DNA of 64,000 nucleotides from Paenibacillus durus. Its GTDB lineage: Bacteria; Bacillota; Bacilli; Paenibacillales; Paenibacillaceae. Below are positions 1-8,069 of this stretch, one piece after another. The position numbers were made by a program, and so were the translations under genes. Below the pieces are notes generated by a model. It was not told the DNA's origin. It worked only from the letters and a program-made list of their open reading frames with translations, and did no database searches. The stretch's first letter is position 1, and each line of letters opens with the position of its first letter. The stretch lies in assembly GCF_000756615.1 (NCBI RefSeq), contig NZ_CP009288.1, positions 3,472,001 to 3,536,000 on the forward strand. The letters are read 5' to 3'.

Positions 1-806
1 GGCTCCCACTTGTGCTGGATGTCGCGCTTCTCGCTTGCGGCCCAGAGCTCCAGGTCACGCTCGGTCTGCTGGCGCTCTTCATGACTCTCATCCGGCCATT
101 TGGTCTCTACATAGCTCTGCACATACTCCATTACCTGGTCGTTTACAATCTCGGGAATCGACTGCTCATAGGTAACGAACTTCAGAAAATCCTCAAAGTA
201 ACGGGCATGCGAAGACTGGTGGATTTTGAGTTCCCATTCCTCGAACATACCTTCCTCCGGCATATAAGGATACTGAATCGACTTCATGTTGCGGGCGCTG
301 ATCGCCATTTCCACCTCGCTGATCAGACTGCGCTCATCGGAAATACGGGCAATTTTGGACTCGAAATCGCACTTCATGATAAATACGAACGGATCGTCGC
401 CATGGGTGCGCAGGACAGCCTGGGAAAGAATTAGCGCTCCCCCGCGAACGGCGCTCGTATCCAGATAGCTTCGGACGAGATCGTCACCGAACTCATGAAA
501 GGCTTCCACATCTTCCGCCGCGCGCAGCCGCGTGAGCTGATTGAAATTAGGATTGCTGTCAAGGTCATATCCCGGCTCCACCAGAAAGCGTCCAATCTTG
601 GTCGGCGCCTGCTCCGAGTTCGGATTCTTCTCTACCTTGCGCTTGGCTGTCCGTGTAAACTCACCGTCAAGAAACTTCTTGATCTCGCTGTGCTCATACT
701 CTTCTTCATCCATAGTCTGGTAATGCTTGTAAGATTTCGCGCCTTGCCCTTCATTTCCTTCCACTTGAATCACATAAAAGGACAGAAATTGGACATTGAA
801 TTTCAT
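1..806 (-). CDS. DUF3900 family protein (3' part missing)
   Basis: A minus-strand reading frame stays open from an ATG at 806 to the left edge of the window, so the C-terminus lies outside. It begins MKFNVQFLSFYVIQVEG and contains the stretches TKIGRFLVEPGYDLDSNPNF, SAVRGGALILSQAVL, FIMKCDFESKIARISDERSL and KIHQSSHARYFEDFLKFVTY. I recognise these as a conserved Bacillales family annotated as DUF3900. The protein is rich in Glu and Asp and has no signal peptide or membrane segment, so it is probably cytoplasmic. An ATG at 821 is in frame, but an AGG-type ribosome site about 9 bases before 806 favours the later start. Function is unknown. Family assignment is from memory. Confidence 0.75.
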   Translation of the reverse strand, partial: MKFNVQFLSFYVIQVEGNEGQGAKSYKHYQTMDEEEYEHSEIKKFLDGEFTRTAKRKVEKNPNSEQAPTKIGRFLVEPGYDLDSNPNFNQLTRLRAAEDVEAFHEFGDDLVRSYLDTSAVRGGALILSQAVLRTHGDDPFVFIMKCDFESKIARISDERSLISEVEMAISARNMKSIQYPYMPEEGMFEEWELKIHQSSHARYFEDFLKFVTYEQSIPEIVNDQVMEYVQSYVETKWPDESHEERQQTERDLELWAASEKRDIQHKWE

Positions 807-861
807 CTTCTGCAACCTCATTTCCTGTTCACCGTTCGTCGGCATTCTGTCATGTTATCTA

Positions 862-1770
862 CTATAACTGGAGCTGCAGGCGGGACATGGCCTCTTCTTT
901 TTCCTTGTCCGTGATATGGGTGTACACCGTTGTCGTCTGTATGGAGGAATGTCCGAGCAGTTCCTGCACCGTCCGTAAATCGGCACCCTTCCGCAGCAGC
1001 ATCGTGGCAAAGGAGTGCCGCAATTTATGGCTGGAAAAAGAACGCCGGCGGACAGCCGGAATTCCGCTCTGAAAGCGCTGAAAGGTCTCGGAAGCAATGC
1101 CCTGAATGGCGCGGATCGAGAGCCTGCGCCCTTTTTGCGAGATGAACATGGCCTCTTCCCTGCTTCCGCGCCAAGGCGTTAGCCGTTCCGCAAGAGCATG
1201 GTCCAGGTAGGGAGCGACATCCCCGGGTACGGGAACATTGCGCCATTTCCGGCCTTTGCCGAACACGCGAAGCATGCGCCGCTCCGGATGATAGTCTCCC
1301 AAATTCAATGTATGTACCTCTCCTACGCGCAGCCCCATATAAGCCATCAGCAAAAAGACCGCCAGATTGCGTTCTTTATATTTTCCGTCCACTTTAGCCA
1401 GAAACCGCCGAATATCGTCCTCGTCCAGATAGACCGGCTCCCGGTTTTTCTCGGTCTTGGACTTTTTGATGCCCGCTGCGGGATTGCCGGTCAGCAGTTC
1501 AAGCTCAATCAGCGATTTGAAGAAGCAGCTGACGGAAGCATGCTTGCGGTTCCTAGTCGTGTCGCTGACTCCGCGTTCGCGCATGGAGGTAAGGAAGGAG
1601 ATCACGTGCAGCTTTTTGACAGTGTTCAGCGTCTTCCCGTTCAGACTGTTCAAGAACTGCCGCACATCGGCAAGATACGATTTTTGGGTATAGGCAGTGT
1701 AGCCTGCATCCTTCATCCAGATGATGAAGGCTTCGAGTTCTTCTTCATATCCCAGCAGAGCTTCGTCCAT
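862..1770 (-). CDS. XerC/XerD-type tyrosine recombinase
   Basis: A phage-integrase family site-specific recombinase of 302 residues, the usual XerC/D size. It has an N-terminal SAM-like core-binding domain (about residues 12-105) and a C-terminal catalytic domain. The full catalytic set is visible: Arg in GLRVGE (about 148), Lys in GKGRK, His and Arg in HKLRH (248 and 251), His in LGHSS (274) and the nucleophile Tyr in TTTVYTH (283). The reading frame extends upstream to a GTG at 1800, but GGGAGGAGG sits 8 bases before the ATG at 1770. It could be the chromosomal XerC/XerD or an integrase-like paralogue. No phage or integron genes flank it. A second, XerS-like recombinase lies at 24.75 kb. 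Confidence 0.85.
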   Translation of the reverse strand: MDEALLGYEEELEAFIIWMKDAGYTAYTQKSYLADVRQFLNSLNGKTLNTVKKLHVISFLTSMRERGVSDTTRNRKHASVSCFFKSLIELELLTGNPAAGIKKSKTEKNREPVYLDEDDIRRFLAKVDGKYKERNLAVFLLMAYMGLRVGEVHTLNLGDYHPERRMLRVFGKGRKWRNVPVPGDVAPYLDHALAERLTPWRGSREEAMFISQKGRRLSIRAIQGIASETFQRFQSGIPAVRRRSFSSHKLRHSFATMLLRKGADLRTVQELLGHSSIQTTTVYTHITDKEKEEAMSRLQLQL

Positions 1771-1802
1771 CCAAGGCGCCTCCTCCCTTTTTTCGACCAC
1801 TT

Positions 1803-1831
1803 ATTATAGCAGATCATAACTTAACCGTGAA
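1803..1831 (-). promoter_or_regulatory. candidate sigma-A promoter for the recombinase gene
   Basis: On the minus strand a perfect TATAAT (1808-1803) is preceded at 17 bases by TTCACG, a weak -35. Transcription would start near 1796, just before the chosen ATG at 1770. The promoter overlaps the 3' end of the upstream LysR gene. Confidence 0.4.
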
Positions 1832-2732
1832 CGCCTTGACCCTGCCACCCTACGGCATGCTGCCGCACCGTTTCCATAAACGCATCCAGCGCAGGGGATT
1901 TCCATTTCTTCCGGTGATAGGCAACCTGAGTCGCCACCCGCTGGGATTCGTCATCCCAGTTGAGCCGCGCCATTGTGCCTTCAGCAAGCTCTTTCTGTAC
2001 CGTAACAAGCGGCAAAAAAGAAATGCCCAGACCGGCCATGACGCACTGCTTGATCGCTTCGATGCTCCAGAACTCCAGCTTGGGGTCCGGGTATACTCCA
2101 TGCGCATTCAAATGCTGCTCGAACAGCAGCCGGTACGAACAGCCCGTCTCGGTATGGAGAATCGTCTCCTCCTTGAGATCAGACGGCTGGGTCTTGGAAC
2201 GATGGGCCAAGCGGTGATTCACCGGAGCGACCAGCGCCATTTCCTCGTGCACCAGCGTCTCGATATGAAGATCCCTGTCTTCCCGCTCGGGCTGCAGCAG
2301 AAATGCCAGATCCAGCTCGCCCGACCGGATCATCTCCTGCAGCTCCCAGCAGTAACCGGGCTTCAGGATCATTTCCACCTGAGGGAAACTCCCTCTAAAT
2401 TCGCGGATAATGCCGGGCAGCCGAAAAGCCGCCAGAGATTCGGGCGCGCCGATCTTGAGCGATCCACCGATGCCGCTTTGAAAGCGCAGCGCTTCCTCAG
2501 CCATGGAATGCATTTTGGAAATCTCCTGGGCATACGGCAGCAGGCGGCGTCCGGCATCGGTTAGGGAGATTTTCTTGCCGATCCGGTCAAACAGCGGCTG
2601 GCCCAGCTCGCCCTCTAGCGTCTGGATTTGCGCTGTAATACTGGACTGGGCGTAATCAAGCTTCTGGGCGGCCCTTGTGAAGCTGCCTGCTTCTACGACC
2701 ACCAGAAAAGTAAAAAGATGACGGGATTCCAT
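1821..2732 (-). CDS. LysR-family transcriptional regulator
   Basis: A typical LysR protein of 303 residues. The N-terminal winged helix (MESRHLFTFLVVVEAGSFTR, AAQKLDYAQSSITAQIQTLE) occupies residues 1-60, and a periplasmic-binding-protein-like effector domain (KIGAPESLAAFRLPGIIREF onward) covers about 90-290. The frame opens at 2780, but GGGAG upstream of the ATG at 2732 fits that start best. An ATG two codons earlier (2738) is possible. The gene is divergent from the amino-acid transporter at 2850 with a short shared intergenic region, the usual arrangement for a LysR regulator and its target. If that transporter is dead, this regulator may be orphaned. The effector is unknown. Confidence 0.85.
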   Translation of the reverse strand: MESRHLFTFLVVVEAGSFTRAAQKLDYAQSSITAQIQTLEGELGQPLFDRIGKKISLTDAGRRLLPYAQEISKMHSMAEEALRFQSGIGGSLKIGAPESLAAFRLPGIIREFRGSFPQVEMILKPGYCWELQEMIRSGELDLAFLLQPEREDRDLHIETLVHEEMALVAPVNHRLAHRSKTQPSDLKEETILHTETGCSYRLLFEQHLNAHGVYPDPKLEFWSIEAIKQCVMAGLGISFLPLVTVQKELAEGTMARLNWDDESQRVATQVAYHRKKWKSPALDAFMETVRQHAVGWQGQGVHG

Positions 2733-2849
2733 CGGCATGCTCCCTTCCATCGGAATTTTGAATGGATGGTATCTAAACATTCCGTTTTTCCAATAGAACC
2801 ATTATCTGATACTCTGTAGCAAAAGACAAGAAAGGCTGGATGAAATTTA

Positions 2850-4163
2850 ATGAATGAGTCCAATTCGCTGCAACACCATATCGGGATGCCGCAGGCGATC
2901 GCCCTTTATATCGGTGCGGTGCTCGGCTCGGGAATCCTTATCGTACCCGGACTGGCGGCGGAAATGGCCGGACCCGCTTCGCTGCTCGCATGGGGATTCA
3001 TGACGCTGCTGATCCTGCCGATGGCTCTCTCGATGGGCCTTCTCTCCGCCAAATTCCCGAACGCCGGATGAGTATCCCATTTCGTGACGCTCGCCTTCGG
3101 GGAACGCGCCGGAACGCTGGTCGGCTGGTTCTTCCTCATGTCCGTGCCGATCGGCGCTCCCGTAGCCGCGCTTACCGGAGCCGGCTATATGTCCGCCGCC
3201 ATGGGCTGGGGCGAACCGGCGCGAATTGCGCTGGCCGCCGCCATGGTGATTGCCGGGCTCGGCATGAACTGGGCCGGGATGCAGCTCGCCGGCAAAGTGC
3301 AAATCGCCGTTGTGCTCGCCATCGTAGCCGTACTCGTCTTCGCTTTTGCCGCCGCCCTGCCCCGGATGGACAGCGCCGCGTTTACACCGTTTGTCCCGCA
3401 CGGCTGGATGAACGTCGGCAAGGCGACGGCGATTCTGTTCTGGTGCTTTATCGGCTGGGAAGCGGTGTCCCATCTGTCCGAGGAGTTTAAAGACCCGCAG
3501 CGCGCAGCGGTCAAGGGCGTGACCATCGCCGCCATACTAGTCGGCGCGCTATATTTCCTGACGGCGCTGGCCGTCGTCGGTACCCAAAGCTATCTTAAAG
3601 GAAGCTCCTCCTCGCTGGTCTGGATGATCAGCCGCCCGCTTGGGCATTGGGGCGGACTGGTCGCAGGACTCACGGGGCTGTTCATCTGCACCGCCACGAT
3701 TATCGCCTATGTCGGCGCCGCTTCAAGGGTGGCCTATGCAATGGCCCGCCAGGGCCATGCCCCCAAATGGATGGGCAGGATGTCGAGCCGCTTCCATACG
3801 CCGGTCGGTGCGCTTGCTTTCCTGCTGTTCTGCTTTGCGTCGGTGCTCACACTGTACGGCAGCGGACTTGTATCGCTGACAACTCTCATCACCTTCCCGA
3901 ACGCTACCTTTATTCTAACTTATATCGGCGGCTGCGCGGCGGGAATCCGGCTGCTCAAGGGCAGCCGATCCGGAGTAATCATCAGTTGGATTTCCTTTAT
4001 CGCGACAGCCGCCGTCTTCCCGTTTACGGGCATGGCCATTGCCTATCCTTGCATAATCATTGCCTTTTATTTTGCCTTCACTTTCTACAAGCAACGGAAA
4101 GCTCCCCTTAACGTTCAAGCGGTTCCGGCTAAATGTCCGGATCAACGGACCGAGGTTTCCTGA
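2850..4163 (+). pseudogene. APC-family amino-acid transporter (YjeH-like) interrupted by an in-frame stop
   Basis: Two reading frames in the same phase, 2850-3071 and 3072-4163, together encode one transporter of about 437 residues with 11-12 hydrophobic segments, close to the usual size of YjeH-type amino-acid exporters. The N-terminal fragment carries the APC signature (IALYIGAVLGSGILIVPGLA). It ends FPNAG, then TGA at 3069-3071, then resumes VSHFVTLAFGERAGTLVGW. Homologues have a small residue there, so a single G-to-T change in GGA would explain the stop. Nothing else is disrupted, and the rest of the frame is intact to 4163. It is either a recent nonsense mutation or a sequencing error. 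A GTG at 3082 could restart a truncated protein, but that would lack the first membrane segments. Confidence 0.8.
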
Positions 4164-4178
4164 ATAGGTCAATACGAA

Positions 4179-4224
4179 AACCATCGGCAGAGTATCGAAT
4201 GATAGCTCTGCCGATGGTTTTTTA
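4179..4224 (+). terminator. rho-independent terminator after the transporter
   Basis: A 14-base perfect stem (AACCATCGGCAGAG pairing with CTCTGCCGATGGTT) with a 13-base loop is followed by a T-run. It sits 15 bases past the transporter stop codon. Confidence 0.9.
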
Positions 4225-4263
4225 TTGAGTAGCTATATTCCAGTTTAACCGTCTTAGCCTCAT

Positions 4264-4297
4264 AATAGTTTACATAATAATTATTATGTAAACTATT
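4264..4297. repeat. 34-bp perfect AT-rich palindrome
   Basis: The two 17-base arms are exact reverse complements with no loop; each half reads AATAGTTTACATAATAA outward to the centre. It lies about 90 bases upstream of the beta-propeller gene at 4388. The same core (ACATAATA facing TATTATGT) recurs at 20337-20354 and 22288-22305. It has no T-run and is too AT-rich for a normal terminator. It may be an operator or a recombination/insertion site. Confidence 0.7.
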
Positions 4298-4387
4298 TTA
4301 GTTTCATGGCTTTATTTTCCATATATAGAAACTTACTCACCGCTTCAGGAGTCAAATACATAGAAGAATAATAAGGAGATGAAATTT

Positions 4388-5704
4388 TTGAAAAAAACAG
4401 CTTATATTCTGAACGCACTGCTCGCCGCAGCCCTGCTTACCACCAGTGACGGTCTTTACGGACACATCGCCGCGGCGGATACCGCAAATGAAAATATCTC
4501 TTCTGTTTCAAATGCGGCCGACTCCGCAACTCCTGTTCTCAAGCCGCTCTGGAAGGCAAAAACAAACGAAACCAGACTTTATGATAAGCAGGCCCCCGTG
4601 TCGAATGGCCTTGTGTATTATGCTGCAAGCGGCAAGCTTATGGCGGCCGATCTCGCGACAGGCAGGGTGAAATGGTCCATCCCGGGAGGACAGTACCCCG
4701 AAGTTATAACCAACAACTCCGTCTTTTACATCACAGGCAGAGGTTATCTGGTGCGGGCGGATGCCCGAAACGGAAAGGTTATTTGGAAAATGAAAGGGAT
4801 CAATACTATTTCAGAGGTCGGTGCGCATGCAGCACTTGTAAGGGGGACCTTGATTTATTTTAACGAAAACGGCGGACTCGCTGCCTACAATCCTTCTAAC
4901 GGCAAGAAAAAATGGGAGAACACAGCGTTGCCCATGTACGCAGGCTCCGTGATCGGCCAATACGACGGCGTACTCATCGTGTCCAGTTCGGTCGATAATT
5001 ACCAGACGCAATTTTTCGGCCTTGATCCCGCTTCCGGCAAAAAACTCTGGAGGACTGCGGGAGTTTACTCCTTCCTCGCCTACCGGAACGGACAACTTAT
5101 GATGCGCCGGCAGCCAGACCTTTCAACAGTTACCGGCGGAGTGGCGGTTCCTGGTTATTTGGTCACTTTGGTTCAGTTGAGTCCCCGAACCGGAAAGATA
5201 ACCAGAACGGAGAACTACAGTCCTCTTCATGATATACGCCGACTCGGCAACAGCCATACCGCTATTGTAGGCCCCTATCTCTATACCGCCGACGGTAATC
5301 TCGACAAGAACGAAGCCTTCCTTCGCCGCTATACTTTGGGCCAAGACAGCAATGCCAAACCTGTCAGTTATGAACAGTATGGAAAATGGTTGGCCGGTCC
5401 GGAAAACGGTGCGGCCTTCTTTTCACAGGGAACCAAATTGATCGGTGTCAAACTCAGTAATCTTATTACAGTTTCCTACGGAAGCTTTCCCAGTCCCGTT
5501 GCTCGTGTTCAAGCCATAGGCAGGGGCGTGTTCGCCAGTTTGGACAACGGAGACTTTTACTGGATCGAGGCGGAGACGGGCAAAAGGTTCGGACGTATCG
5601 CAACGAACGCCGCCGAGATCGGCAGCGCCTATACGGTCAATAGCATACTGCTCATTCAGACAAACGCGGGATTAATCGCCGCCCTTCCGAAATCACTAAA
5701 ATAG
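4388..5704 (+). CDS. secreted PQQ-type beta-propeller repeat protein
   Basis: An extracellular protein of about 438 residues. A signal peptide is visible (KKTAYILNALLAAALLTTSD, then a cleavage region near HIAAA). The mature part repeats the PQQ/WD-like blade motif: LMAADLATGRVKWSIPG, LVRADARNGKVIWKMKG, LAAYNPSNGKKKWENTA, FFGLDPASGKKLWRTAG and FYWIEAETGKRFGRIAT, i.e. a propeller of about seven blades. Nothing enzymatic is visible. Such propellers often act as extracellular scaffolds or polymer-binding proteins. An ATG at 4379 is in frame, but AAGGAG directly abuts it (no spacing), whereas the TTG at 4388 has a 9-base spacing, so TTG is the likelier start. The gene stands alone between terminators. 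Confidence 0.8.
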   Translation: MKKTAYILNALLAAALLTTSDGLYGHIAAADTANENISSVSNAADSATPVLKPLWKAKTNETRLYDKQAPVSNGLVYYAASGKLMAADLATGRVKWSIPGGQYPEVITNNSVFYITGRGYLVRADARNGKVIWKMKGINTISEVGAHAALVRGTLIYFNENGGLAAYNPSNGKKKWENTALPMYAGSVIGQYDGVLIVSSSVDNYQTQFFGLDPASGKKLWRTAGVYSFLAYRNGQLMMRRQPDLSTVTGGVAVPGYLVTLVQLSPRTGKITRTENYSPLHDIRRLGNSHTAIVGPYLYTADGNLDKNEAFLRRYTLGQDSNAKPVSYEQYGKWLAGPENGAAFFSQGTKLIGVKLSNLITVSYGSFPSPVARVQAIGRGVFASLDNGDFYWIEAETGKRFGRIATNAAEIGSAYTVNSILLIQTNAGLIAALPKSLK

Positions 5705-5768
5705 CCAAAAAACGGGGCGAATCCGTCCGTCCACTGCTCCATCCGCCCGAATAAAAATCGCTTGAATC

Positions 5769-5804
5769 AAAAACAGCGTATAATTTATGTTATACGCTGT
5801 TTTA
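5769..5804 (+). terminator. rho-independent terminator
   Basis: A 14-base perfect stem (AAAACAGCGTATAA pairing with TTATACGCTGTTTT) around the loop TTTATG, 65 bases after the beta-propeller gene. Because of the flanking A and T runs it may work in both directions. Confidence 0.8.
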
Positions 5805-5844
5805 ATTGCGGCAGAAATCCCCCGTATTCGGCGATCAATGTCCA

Positions 5845-5915
5845 GTAACATTTAAATACGAACTTCTATAACATTCGCCTCGAACTATCTCAAAAAGTTC
5901 GTATTTATGTGTTAC
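5845..5915. repeat. 71-bp imperfect inverted repeat in an intergenic region
   Basis: Left arm 5845-5865 and right arm 5895-5915 match at 19 of 21 positions (GTAACANNTAAATACGAACTT read inward). A shorter inner hairpin (CGAACT with AGTTCG) competes with it. There is no T-run. It lies between two terminators in the 312-base gap 5705-6016, which otherwise holds nothing I can identify. It resembles the folded remnant of a small mobile element or a recombination site. Confidence 0.55.
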
Positions 5916-5948
5916 GTGTTCTCTAAATTAGGTTTAGGTTACAACGTT

Positions 5949-5990
5949 AAAAACAGCCTCAATCGAATTATTTGATTGAGGCTGTTTTTA
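5949..5990. terminator. bidirectional terminator
   Basis: A perfect 16-base stem (AAAAACAGCCTCAATC with GATTGAGGCTGTTTTT) around a 9-base loop. It serves the minus-strand PadR operon that ends at 6017 and could also stop rightward transcripts. Confidence 0.85.
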
Positions 5991-6016
5991 TGTCAAATAA
6001 ACCTGTTTATTTCTAT

Positions 6017-6565
6017 TCAGAATTTTTTTATGAAGTCGAGTACATACTCATTGTCCTCAAGCTTATTCTGAACCATCTTTTCCCAAACATCCTTTTTTAA
6101 TAACGTCGACAATTTTACACCATACCAACTTGCAACATCATTTCGCGAAACCTTATATGACGTTCCAATAAAGTTAAAGTTCATGGCTTCCAAATTGTCA
6201 ATTAATGCAAATGCAGCTGTTGCATTGTATATTAATGCTTTATTGACCTGATCTTCACCAATATCCGTTACATTGGATTTATAGTTTATCTCTGCCGTTA
6301 GTTTATCTGGAATCAACCGGAATGACATTCCCACATTGTTTAATGGCAATGAATTGAATAGATTAATTAAATTAGAGTTATCACCCATATACTTAGATTT
6401 GAATTGTAATGCATTTTCAATATCGTGCCTAAGTGGATTTTGCTGATCCTCCATATATTGCTTTTTAGTATGTTCTATTTGGGGTATGACAATACCCTGT
6501 ACCACTCCAAATAAGGCTAATCCCACAACGATTAAACAAATTATTATTCTATTCCTGGTTCTCAT
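6017..6565 (-). CDS. membrane-anchored DUF4825-type protein
   Basis: A 182-residue protein with one N-terminal membrane anchor (NRIIICLIVVGLALFGVVQG) and an extracytoplasmic domain. The stretch FKSKYMGDNSNLINLFNSLP resembles the opening of DUF4825 domains, which are found in anti-sigma-like and regulatory membrane proteins. It overlaps the upstream gene by 17 bases, and the ATG at 6565 has a GGGCGAG-type site, better than the ATG at 6583. It is the third gene of a PadR operon, after a PadR regulator and a permease-prefix-domain membrane protein. That set often forms a membrane-stress or export regulatory unit, but the substrate is unknown. The region is AT-richer than its surroundings. Confidence 0.65.
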   Translation of the reverse strand: MRTRNRIIICLIVVGLALFGVVQGIVIPQIEHTKKQYMEDQQNPLRHDIENALQFKSKYMGDNSNLINLFNSLPLNNVGMSFRLIPDKLTAEINYKSNVTDIGEDQVNKALIYNATAAFALIDNLEAMNFNFIGTSYKVSRNDVASWYGVKLSTLLKKDVWEKMVQNKLEDNEYVLDFIKKF

Positions 6566-7238
6566 GATGCTCGCCCACCTCATATTTACGAATTAGTTTC
6601 AAAGCCGCAGGGAAAAGCAATGGTATGATGATAGAAACAAACGGCAATACATATCTGATTACCAACACGGCGAATTGATAAGGCCCAGTGATATTTATCG
6701 CTCTCCCAAACCAAATGTTACTGCCAAATTCTACTGCCGTATTACCAAGTATGGACACCGTAACAAACAAGCCCCAAATGAGCCAAGCAATTTTTCTATA
6801 GCGCATGACAGTATTAATGTTATAGATGGATGTCTTACCCCAATAGTGGCTTTCCTTTTTTGAATTTAATACGAAGAATAAGATGCCCACTGCAAATACG
6901 ACTATCAGCAGAAAGAAGTTGAGAAGAATTCCCATTCCCACTAATCTGAGGGGTATGGTTATAACCCATGCGATTAGGAAATATAACAATGCGACTTGTA
7001 AAAATTCGATCCGATACCTGTTTGTATAGACTCTTGTGTTACCGTCGATTAATAACTCTACGCTGTCGATATTTTCAGTAGCTACTTTTACTGCTTGTGT
7101 ATAATCCATGCCATTGGCTGTGAGATCAGCAACTTTAGCTTCAAGATTACTTAGGATTTCATCTTTCAACTCTCTCGTCTGTTTGTTGTCTTTATGTTCC
7201 TTAAATAATTGATCAACATAATTTTGTAAATGTTTCAT
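6549..7238 (-). CDS. permease-prefix-domain membrane protein
   Basis: A 229-residue protein. The N-terminal 70 residues (MKHLQNYVDQLFKEHKDNKQ, then RELKDEILSNLEAKVADL) match the cytoplasmic 'permease prefix domain' that normally precedes FtsX-like permeases in PadR operons. Here it is followed by about five hydrophobic segments (for example VALLYFLIAWVITIPLRLVG and ILLNFFLLIVVFAVGILFFV) instead of a full permease. It lies 10 bases downstream of the PadR gene and overlaps the DUF4825-type gene, so the three are co-transcribed. Function is unknown; a membrane sensor or anchor controlled by PadR is a reasonable inference. Confidence 0.7.
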   Translation of the reverse strand: MKHLQNYVDQLFKEHKDNKQTRELKDEILSNLEAKVADLTANGMDYTQAVKVATENIDSVELLIDGNTRVYTNRYRIEFLQVALLYFLIAWVITIPLRLVGMGILLNFFLLIVVFAVGILFFVLNSKKESHYWGKTSIYNINTVMRYRKIAWLIWGLFVTVSILGNTAVEFGSNIWFGRAINITGPYQFAVLVIRYVLPFVSIIIPLLFPAALKLIRKYEVGEHHENQE

Positions 7239-7248
7239 AAGGTTCCTC

Positions 7249-7581
7249 CTATCTAATTAATTTGTCGATTAATTCTCTGGCTATTTTCCAATCCGCAAAG
7301 TTGCGGTGAAAAGTATCCTTACCTGCATCTGTCACTTTATAATATTTCCGTCTGCCGCCTTGGCTCTCATCACCCCAGTAAGATTGGATAAATTTGTTAG
7401 ACTCAAGCCTTTTTAGACTTGTGTATAAAGAAGGTTCCTTTAATTCGTATTTTCCGTTACTTTTTTTCAAGATTGTCTTGATGATTTCATAACCATAGCT
7501 ATCTCCATCACATAAAACACGAAGAATAATAGTGTCGATATTGCCGCGAATTAATTCGCTGCTTATTCTGTTTTCATTCAC
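7249..7581 (-). CDS. PadR-family transcriptional regulator
   Basis: A 110-residue PadR winged-helix protein. It contains IILRVLCDGDSYGYEIIKTI (helix 1), the recognition region EPSLYTSLKRLESNKFI, the wing GGRRKYYKVTDAGKDTFHRN and a C-terminal dimerisation helix. The open frame reaches 7704, but a near-perfect promoter at 7632-7604 lies inside that extension. Translation therefore most likely starts at the GTG at 7581, preceded by GGGGTGAG, which gives the usual PadR length. It is the first gene of a three-gene operon and probably represses that operon. The ligand is not evident. Confidence 0.85.
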   Translation of the reverse strand: MNENRISSELIRGNIDTIILRVLCDGDSYGYEIIKTILKKSNGKYELKEPSLYTSLKRLESNKFIQSYWGDESQGGRRKYYKVTDAGKDTFHRNFADWKIARELIDKLIR

Positions 7582-7603
7582 CTTATACTCACCCCACAAA
7601 TGC

Positions 7604-7632
7604 ATCGTATCAAATATTACTATGTGTGTCAA
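7604..7632 (-). promoter_or_regulatory. sigma-A promoter of the PadR operon
   Basis: On the minus strand a perfect TTGACA (7632-7627) is separated by exactly 17 bases from TACGAT (7609-7604). The predicted start near 7597 lies 16 bases before the GTG of the PadR gene. Confidence 0.7.
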
Positions 7633-7662
7633 TGTACTTCTTAACAAGTAATACATTAACTT

Positions 7663-7698
7663 AAAAAACCCAAGCATAGTCTGCTTGAGCCTTTTTTT
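7663..7698. terminator. bidirectional terminator
   Basis: The stem CAAGCA / TGCTTG (extended by flanking bases) has an A-run on the left and a T-run on the right, so it can terminate in both directions. It closes the transcription unit of the small minus-strand reading frame 7713-7985 and separates it from the PadR promoter. Confidence 0.6.
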
Positions 7699-7712
7699 AA
7701 ACAAAAATTATT

Positions 7713-7985
7713 TTATATAGTGTCTCTATAAAAGCCCGATCTGCTTCGGCAGATCAGTTTCTCGTATTGAACATTCTGTTTACTATTCGTCCAATAATGA
7801 AACTCAATTACCTTTTCCCCATCCTCTTCATTTGGAATTTTAATTAAGAAAAAGGGAAGATGGTTATACTGAAATGGCTGATACGACGTGTCCATGCACA
7901 GTTGGTTATGGATATCGCTTGTATTTCTTAACCTTGTTTCATGATCTGCAACTCGAAGCCAATTTCTAAAATGATTTAACTTCAA
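7713..7985 (-). CDS. small hypothetical protein, possibly a gene remnant
   Basis: A 90-residue frame starting with TTG and containing PFFLIKIPNEEDGEKVIEFH and YWTNSKQNVQYEKLICRSRS. The composition is protein-like (charged, mixed), but I do not recognise a family. No convincing ribosome site precedes the TTG. A terminator stands on each side (7999-8026 and 7663-7698), which suggests a real transcription unit. A stable GATCTGC-TTCG-GCAGATC tetraloop hairpin lies inside its last codons (7738-7755). It may be the surviving C-terminal part of a longer protein. Confidence 0.35.
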   Translation of the reverse strand: MKLNHFRNWLRVADHETRLRNTSDIHNQLCMDTSYQPFQYNHLPFFLIKIPNEEDGEKVIEFHYWTNSKQNVQYEKLICRSRSGFYRDTI

Positions 7986-7998
7986 TCATGATCAGCAC

Positions 7999-8026
7999 CA
8001 AAAGGCTCATCCTTTAAAGATGACCC
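7999..8026 (-). terminator. terminator downstream of the FabH-like gene
   Basis: In the minus direction GGGTCATC and GATGAGCC pair around TTTAAAG with one G-T pair, followed by TTTTGG. It lies about 45 bases after the fabH-like stop codon. Confidence 0.6.
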
Positions 8027-8069
8027 TTACTTGGCTAGATGGATAAGTGCTTTTTTCAAAATCATGCCT

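Noticed and set aside
12..914. Plus-strand frames at the left edge
   Set aside because: They lie opposite a DUF3900 gene whose minus-strand frame is continuous to the window edge and matches family blocks.
1821..2564. Plus-strand frame opposite the LysR gene
   Set aside because: Shadow of the LysR gene; no start signal or family.
3069..3071. Selenocysteine codon in the transporter
   Set aside because: No selenoprotein transporter of this family is known and no SECIS-like hairpin follows; a mutation or base error is far likelier.
4264..4297. Terminator for the transporter gene
   Set aside because: The palindrome is entirely AT-rich with no loop or T-run, and a proper terminator already lies at 4179-4224.
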